Assembly: GCA_018105865.1 (NCBI GenBank)
Contig: CM030868.1
Location: 6,091,428-6,155,427, forward strand
Direction: 5' to 3'
From: Metaphire vulgaris
Lineage: Eukaryota > Annelida > Clitellata > Crassiclitellata > Megascolecidae
DNA length: 64,000 nucleotides
Each line of letters opens with the position of its first letter. Position 1 is the stretch's first letter. The notes under the pieces were generated by a model. The model was not told the DNA's origin. It saw only the letters and a list, made by a program, of their open reading frames with translations, and searched no databases. Of this stretch, positions 61,019 through 64,000 are shown one piece after another. A program made the position numbers and the translations under genes.

Positions 61019-61269
61019 GTCTTCTTCCCTCCGAGCGCAGAATTGGCAGAGACTTCTACGAAAAACAGGGACATTTGAAAGATTGTCTCAAATTGTTAAA
61101 AATCTCTATTTAATCCGAAGGACCTGAATTTGCTCATTTGGCGCAAACTAAAAGCGTTGTCCTAATATCAGAAAATCGGGAAGTTTTTTCTTTAAAAACA
61201 GGTAAATCAACTCTGCAGGTATGTCAATATTAAGACAACGCCTTGATTTGCGTTAATTAAATGAGCCAC

Positions 61270-61558
61270 TGTAGGTCACACATGGACATGGATCAGGTGG
61301 TCCACACATTGGTTGGGTTGGATTAGGTTCGGTCATAAATGTCCATGTCTATGGCGGGTTCGGTTGGGTTGGTCACAGAACCAATTAATTTCGAATGATT
61401 AATTTTGTACGGTCAATAACTGGTCAAAGAAATAACAATGTATTACGGTGGGTTGGGTCAAGTAACCCCGTTGCTTTCGTTGTTTGGGTCGGGTCGGGTC
61501 GGGTCTGAATCATGATGGGCTGGGTTTTTAAAAGGACCCAAGTCCATGTCTGCGTTAG
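61270..61558. mobile_element. GGGTTGGG-rich inverted-repeat element
   Basis: ACACATGGACATGGATCAGG at the left, GGACCCAAGTCCATGTCTG at the right, interior GGTTGGGTTGG and GGGTCGGGTCGGGTC. Confidence 0.6.
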
Positions 61559-61838
61559 GTCGTTTATGTTAAATATAAATTCAAAAATTGTCCAAACAAA
61601 ACAATAAGAAAGCCATAGGACGAGTACAGGGTTGAGTTGCTCTGGGTTGGGGGTTGAACCCCCAGCTAAGTTTCCAACCCCCCCAGCTCTTTCTTAAAAT
61701 TATGTTTGGGGGGGTCGACTCCAACCCCCCCAGCTATTGGCCCAACATTTGCTGCTTCTGAAATTCAGAATGAATTATAATAATTCCCGAACTTGATTAA
61801 AATTATAACAATTCTCTCAGTTTCGACTTACTTACTTA

Positions 61839-62991
61839 CTTACTATGCATGTATGGCTCACAGATTAGAGTTGGCTGTGAAGAACTCAATTGACGATCTT
61901 AATGCCATCTGGTACTTTAAAGTGTTTGTAGATGAACTGTACAAAGTGTATAGCATGTCTCCCAAAAATCAGGAGCTGCAAGATGAAGCGAAATTGCTGT
62001 CTGTTGGGCTTTTGAAAGTTCAGAAAGTGTTTGATGTTCGCTGGGTCTTTTCATCATTTGTAGCAGTTAAGGCAGTATTACGCGACTTTGCCGCTTTAGT
62101 TGCCCACTTCACAAAGTGTTCATCTGCAGATGGTGCAGAGGGTGATGACCGAACATCAAAAGAAAGGAGCAAATACCAGGGACTGCTAAAAAAATGAAAT
62201 CTTGGCTTTTTGTAAGTGAGACCTGCTTGCTGAAGGATGCTTTGCGATGCCTTAAACAGCTGTAGTTGTATCTGCAGAGCCAGGAAGCCACTATATTGAC
62301 TGCTGCTAGTCATATCAATGACACCATAAATAAGCTTCAGGGATTGAAAGAGGTAAAATATTGTGAAGCAGGTCAAGATGTTGAAAATGAGGAAGGCAGT
62401 GTTTATGGTGACAAAAAGGCATTGTTACAACAATGAGTAAATTTTTGGAACATTTTCAGAAAGACCAGCACTACAAAGGTGTTAAAATTGAGATAAAAGC
62501 TACAGATGCTGCTAGCTTTGAGAAACATAATGGTCAGTTTCTTCAGTCATTGTGTGACAATCTGTGTCAGCGTTTTCCATCTTCAGAATTAATTGAAGCT
62601 GCTGCCTGTTTGATTAAGTCTACATGGCCAGCAAACCCATTGGATACAGCTCTTTAGGGAGAGGCATGTTGCAAGTTTGTGTAAGCAGTTTGGTATAAGT
62701 TGCACTGATGCAGCAGAAACTGTTGCACAGTATGCAATGTACAAGAAGACTGACGGCATTACACTGGGAAGAAATTTGAATCATCTCATTCTTTCATCTG
62801 CTGACTGCGAGAGAGGATTCAGTCAGATGAATCTCTATCACACCAGTGAAAGAAACAGGCTGTTGGTGTCATCTATCAATGACTTATTTGATTGGGATCC
62901 ATGGTCCCCTATTACATTCTGGAACGCAGAGAAATATGTCATTAGTTGGTTAAAATCAGGCAGACGAGGAGCATTGGATAAAGCGACTTAA
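61839..62991 (+). pseudogene. hAT transposase, C-terminal half, broken
   Basis: Three open segments in changing frames. 61839-62197: YYACMAHRLELAVKNSIDDL ... FDVRWVFSSFVAVKAVLRDF. 62433-62657: MSKFLEHFQKDQHYKGVKIE ... AACLIKSTWPANPLDTAL. 62677-62991: MCKQFGISCTDAAETVAQYA ... LILSSADCERGFSQMNLYHT then SERNRLLVSSINDLF, the hAT C-terminal dimerisation motif. It resembles ZMYM6/KIAA1586-type hAT-derived proteins. Breaks: an in-frame TAG near 62263 (LKQL-stop), a stop at 62434-62436 just past the ATG that opens the second segment in another frame, and a frameshift near 62655. The catalytic N-terminal region and BED finger are absent, so the protein is inactive. Confidence 0.8.
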
Positions 62992-63171
62992 AAGAAGACA
63001 GAAGACATAATGCACAGATCAAACATTTTCACATAATAAATTGACTTCCAGCAGTTGGCTGTAGTTTTTAAGACTTTAAAGATTTGCTAACCTTACCACT
63101 TATTGACATTTTTAATACGCCCCACGTTCAATATGGTTCAGTGTATAATGACATCCAGACACATTCCCAAC

Positions 63172-63380
63172 CAGGGGCGTCATTGGGGGCTGGGCCATTT
63201 TTAAATGAAAAAATAATTTTAATGTATTAATGTGCAAAATATCGCAAAATTAATCAAAATTTGCAAAAATGGTCGAAAATTTGCCCAAATTTACCAAACA
63301 TTGCCCAAAATTTGCCAAAATTGCAAAAATTACCTAAAATTTAAAAAATATCTCGCCCCAAAGAAAAGTTGACGCTACTG
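63172..63380. mobile_element. Small inverted-repeat element nested in the hAT transposon
   Basis: CAGGGGCGTCATTGGGG and GTTGACGCTACTG ends, near duplication ATTCCCAA/TTTCCCAA. The interior repeats ATTTGCCCAAAATTTGCC-like units. Confidence 0.55.
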
Positions 63381-63683
63381 TTTCCCAAAAATTGCATATC
63401 GGGTACATGCAGCTTCTGTTATTCAGTGAATTTCAGACAAATGAAAACCTCGACCCCCCCAGCTCAAATTTCACAACTCCAACACTGGACGAGTATAATA
63501 ATATTATAATTGTTGGGTACATACAGTCATAGGCGTAAACTTCTATTAGATTCATGGGCTTGAGCCCCTCCACTTTTTGAGGGATACCATTGGGAAGGGG
63601 ATCGTAGGCCTATAGACCACACTTTTTCATCCAACTCTACTCCAATGATTACATTTTGAATTCGTATTTTGTTTCATCTTTAA

Positions 63684-64000
63684 CAGGGATTCCCAAACAT
63701 TTTTGGAACCGCGGCCCACTTCAGCGGCTCTACAACGTGCCGCGGCCCTAATCATAGCATGTAAGAATCAAAAAAATGCATTTCGCCATCTGGCGAACGT
63801 TGGTGGAAATGAATCTTCTAAGTTTAAAAAAAGGCAAAACAAAAGCTCTGATTCAATTCGAATGAAAATATGGCAAATATATTAGGCAGAAATATTTATA
63901 TTTTTGCCAAATAAGACAAAAGGAAAAGGAGATAAAATTAATAAATATTGAATTTTTCTAAAAATTATCGTTTTTAAAATTTTGCAATGAGCATACCTTT
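63684..64000 (-). mobile_element. Charlie-like hAT relic, third copy (runs off the window)
   Basis: CAGGGATTCCCAAACATTTT, then CGCGGCCCACTTCAGCGGC, then TTCGCCATCTGGCGAACG and CAATTCGAATGAAAATATGG. This is the reverse of the order in 25600-26067. Confidence 0.65.

Larger units (their letters stand above)
55314..61626. other. Upstream intergenic DNA with no recognised gene
   Basis: Beyond the CpG-rich block it contains MITEs, polypyrimidine and trinucleotide arrays. An unremarkable 87-codon minus frame at 60634-60371 (MSDHRRLRVYGVLKLLVPSP) shows no domain. Confidence 0.45.
61627..63487 (+). mobile_element. Decayed hAT transposon with perfect 8-bp target duplication
   Basis: Begins CAGGGTTGAGTTGC and ends CACAACTCCAACACTG, an inverted pair. 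GACGAGTA flanks it perfectly (61619-61626 and 63488-63495). At 1.86 kb it is an internally deleted, once autonomous element: only the C-terminal half of a transposase remains (61839-62991). A further small inverted-repeat element is nested at 63172-63380. Confidence 0.85.

Noticed and set aside
60760..61074. Asp-rich 104-codon minus frame
   Set aside because: Translation of the ATC microsatellite.
62020..62376. 118-codon minus frame over the transposase relic
   Set aside because: Antisense shadow; hAT motifs are on the plus strand.

Overview
The window is nuclear DNA of an animal. Four intron-containing genes can be read with consistent splice phases. All four encode conserved animal proteins: a doublecortin-domain protein, JKAMP, phosphoglycerate mutase and PRDM14. 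Dense microsatellites, TTAGGG-like interstitial repeats, tRNA-derived SINEs, L2/CR1-like LINE tails and very many small hAT-type transposons suggest a marine invertebrate bilaterian, with an invertebrate deuterostome as my best guess. The species cannot be fixed from sequence alone.

Layout. 843-4324 (minus): 5' coding exons of a DCX/DCLK-family microtubule-binding protein that runs off the left edge. 7336-12233 (plus): complete JKAMP, an ER membrane protein linking the proteasome and JNK1, in six exons. It is divergent from the DCX gene across about 3 kb. 13737-19137 (minus): complete 2,3-bisphosphoglycerate-dependent phosphoglycerate mutase in six exons, tail-to-tail with JKAMP. One of its introns appears to start with GC. 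19138-40646: about 21.5 kb with no gene I can recognise, filled with microsatellites, polypyrimidine tracts, CpG-rich blocks and transposon debris. 40647-55140/55313 (minus): PRDM14 in ten exons, with a PR/SET domain and six zinc fingers. Its first exon has a frame problem or a second possible start. 55314-64000: a CpG-rich block upstream of PRDM14, more repeats, and at 61627-63487 a decayed hAT transposon with perfect 8-bp target-site duplications and broken transposase coding sequence.

The genes do not form an operon or a shared pathway. They are ordinary independent animal genes: cytoskeleton, ER quality control, glycolysis and transcriptional control of cell fate. The accessory interest lies in the mobile DNA. 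Several distinct families of 150-420 bp inverted-repeat elements carry 8-bp target duplications, many of them perfect. Different families share a 14-16 base internal motif. There are also two foldback elements with telomere-like cores, a 490-bp Helitron with intact ends, and a roughly 340-bp tandem repeat inside an inverted-repeat element in the mutase gene. The palindrome TAGGCCTA is strongly over-represented across the window.
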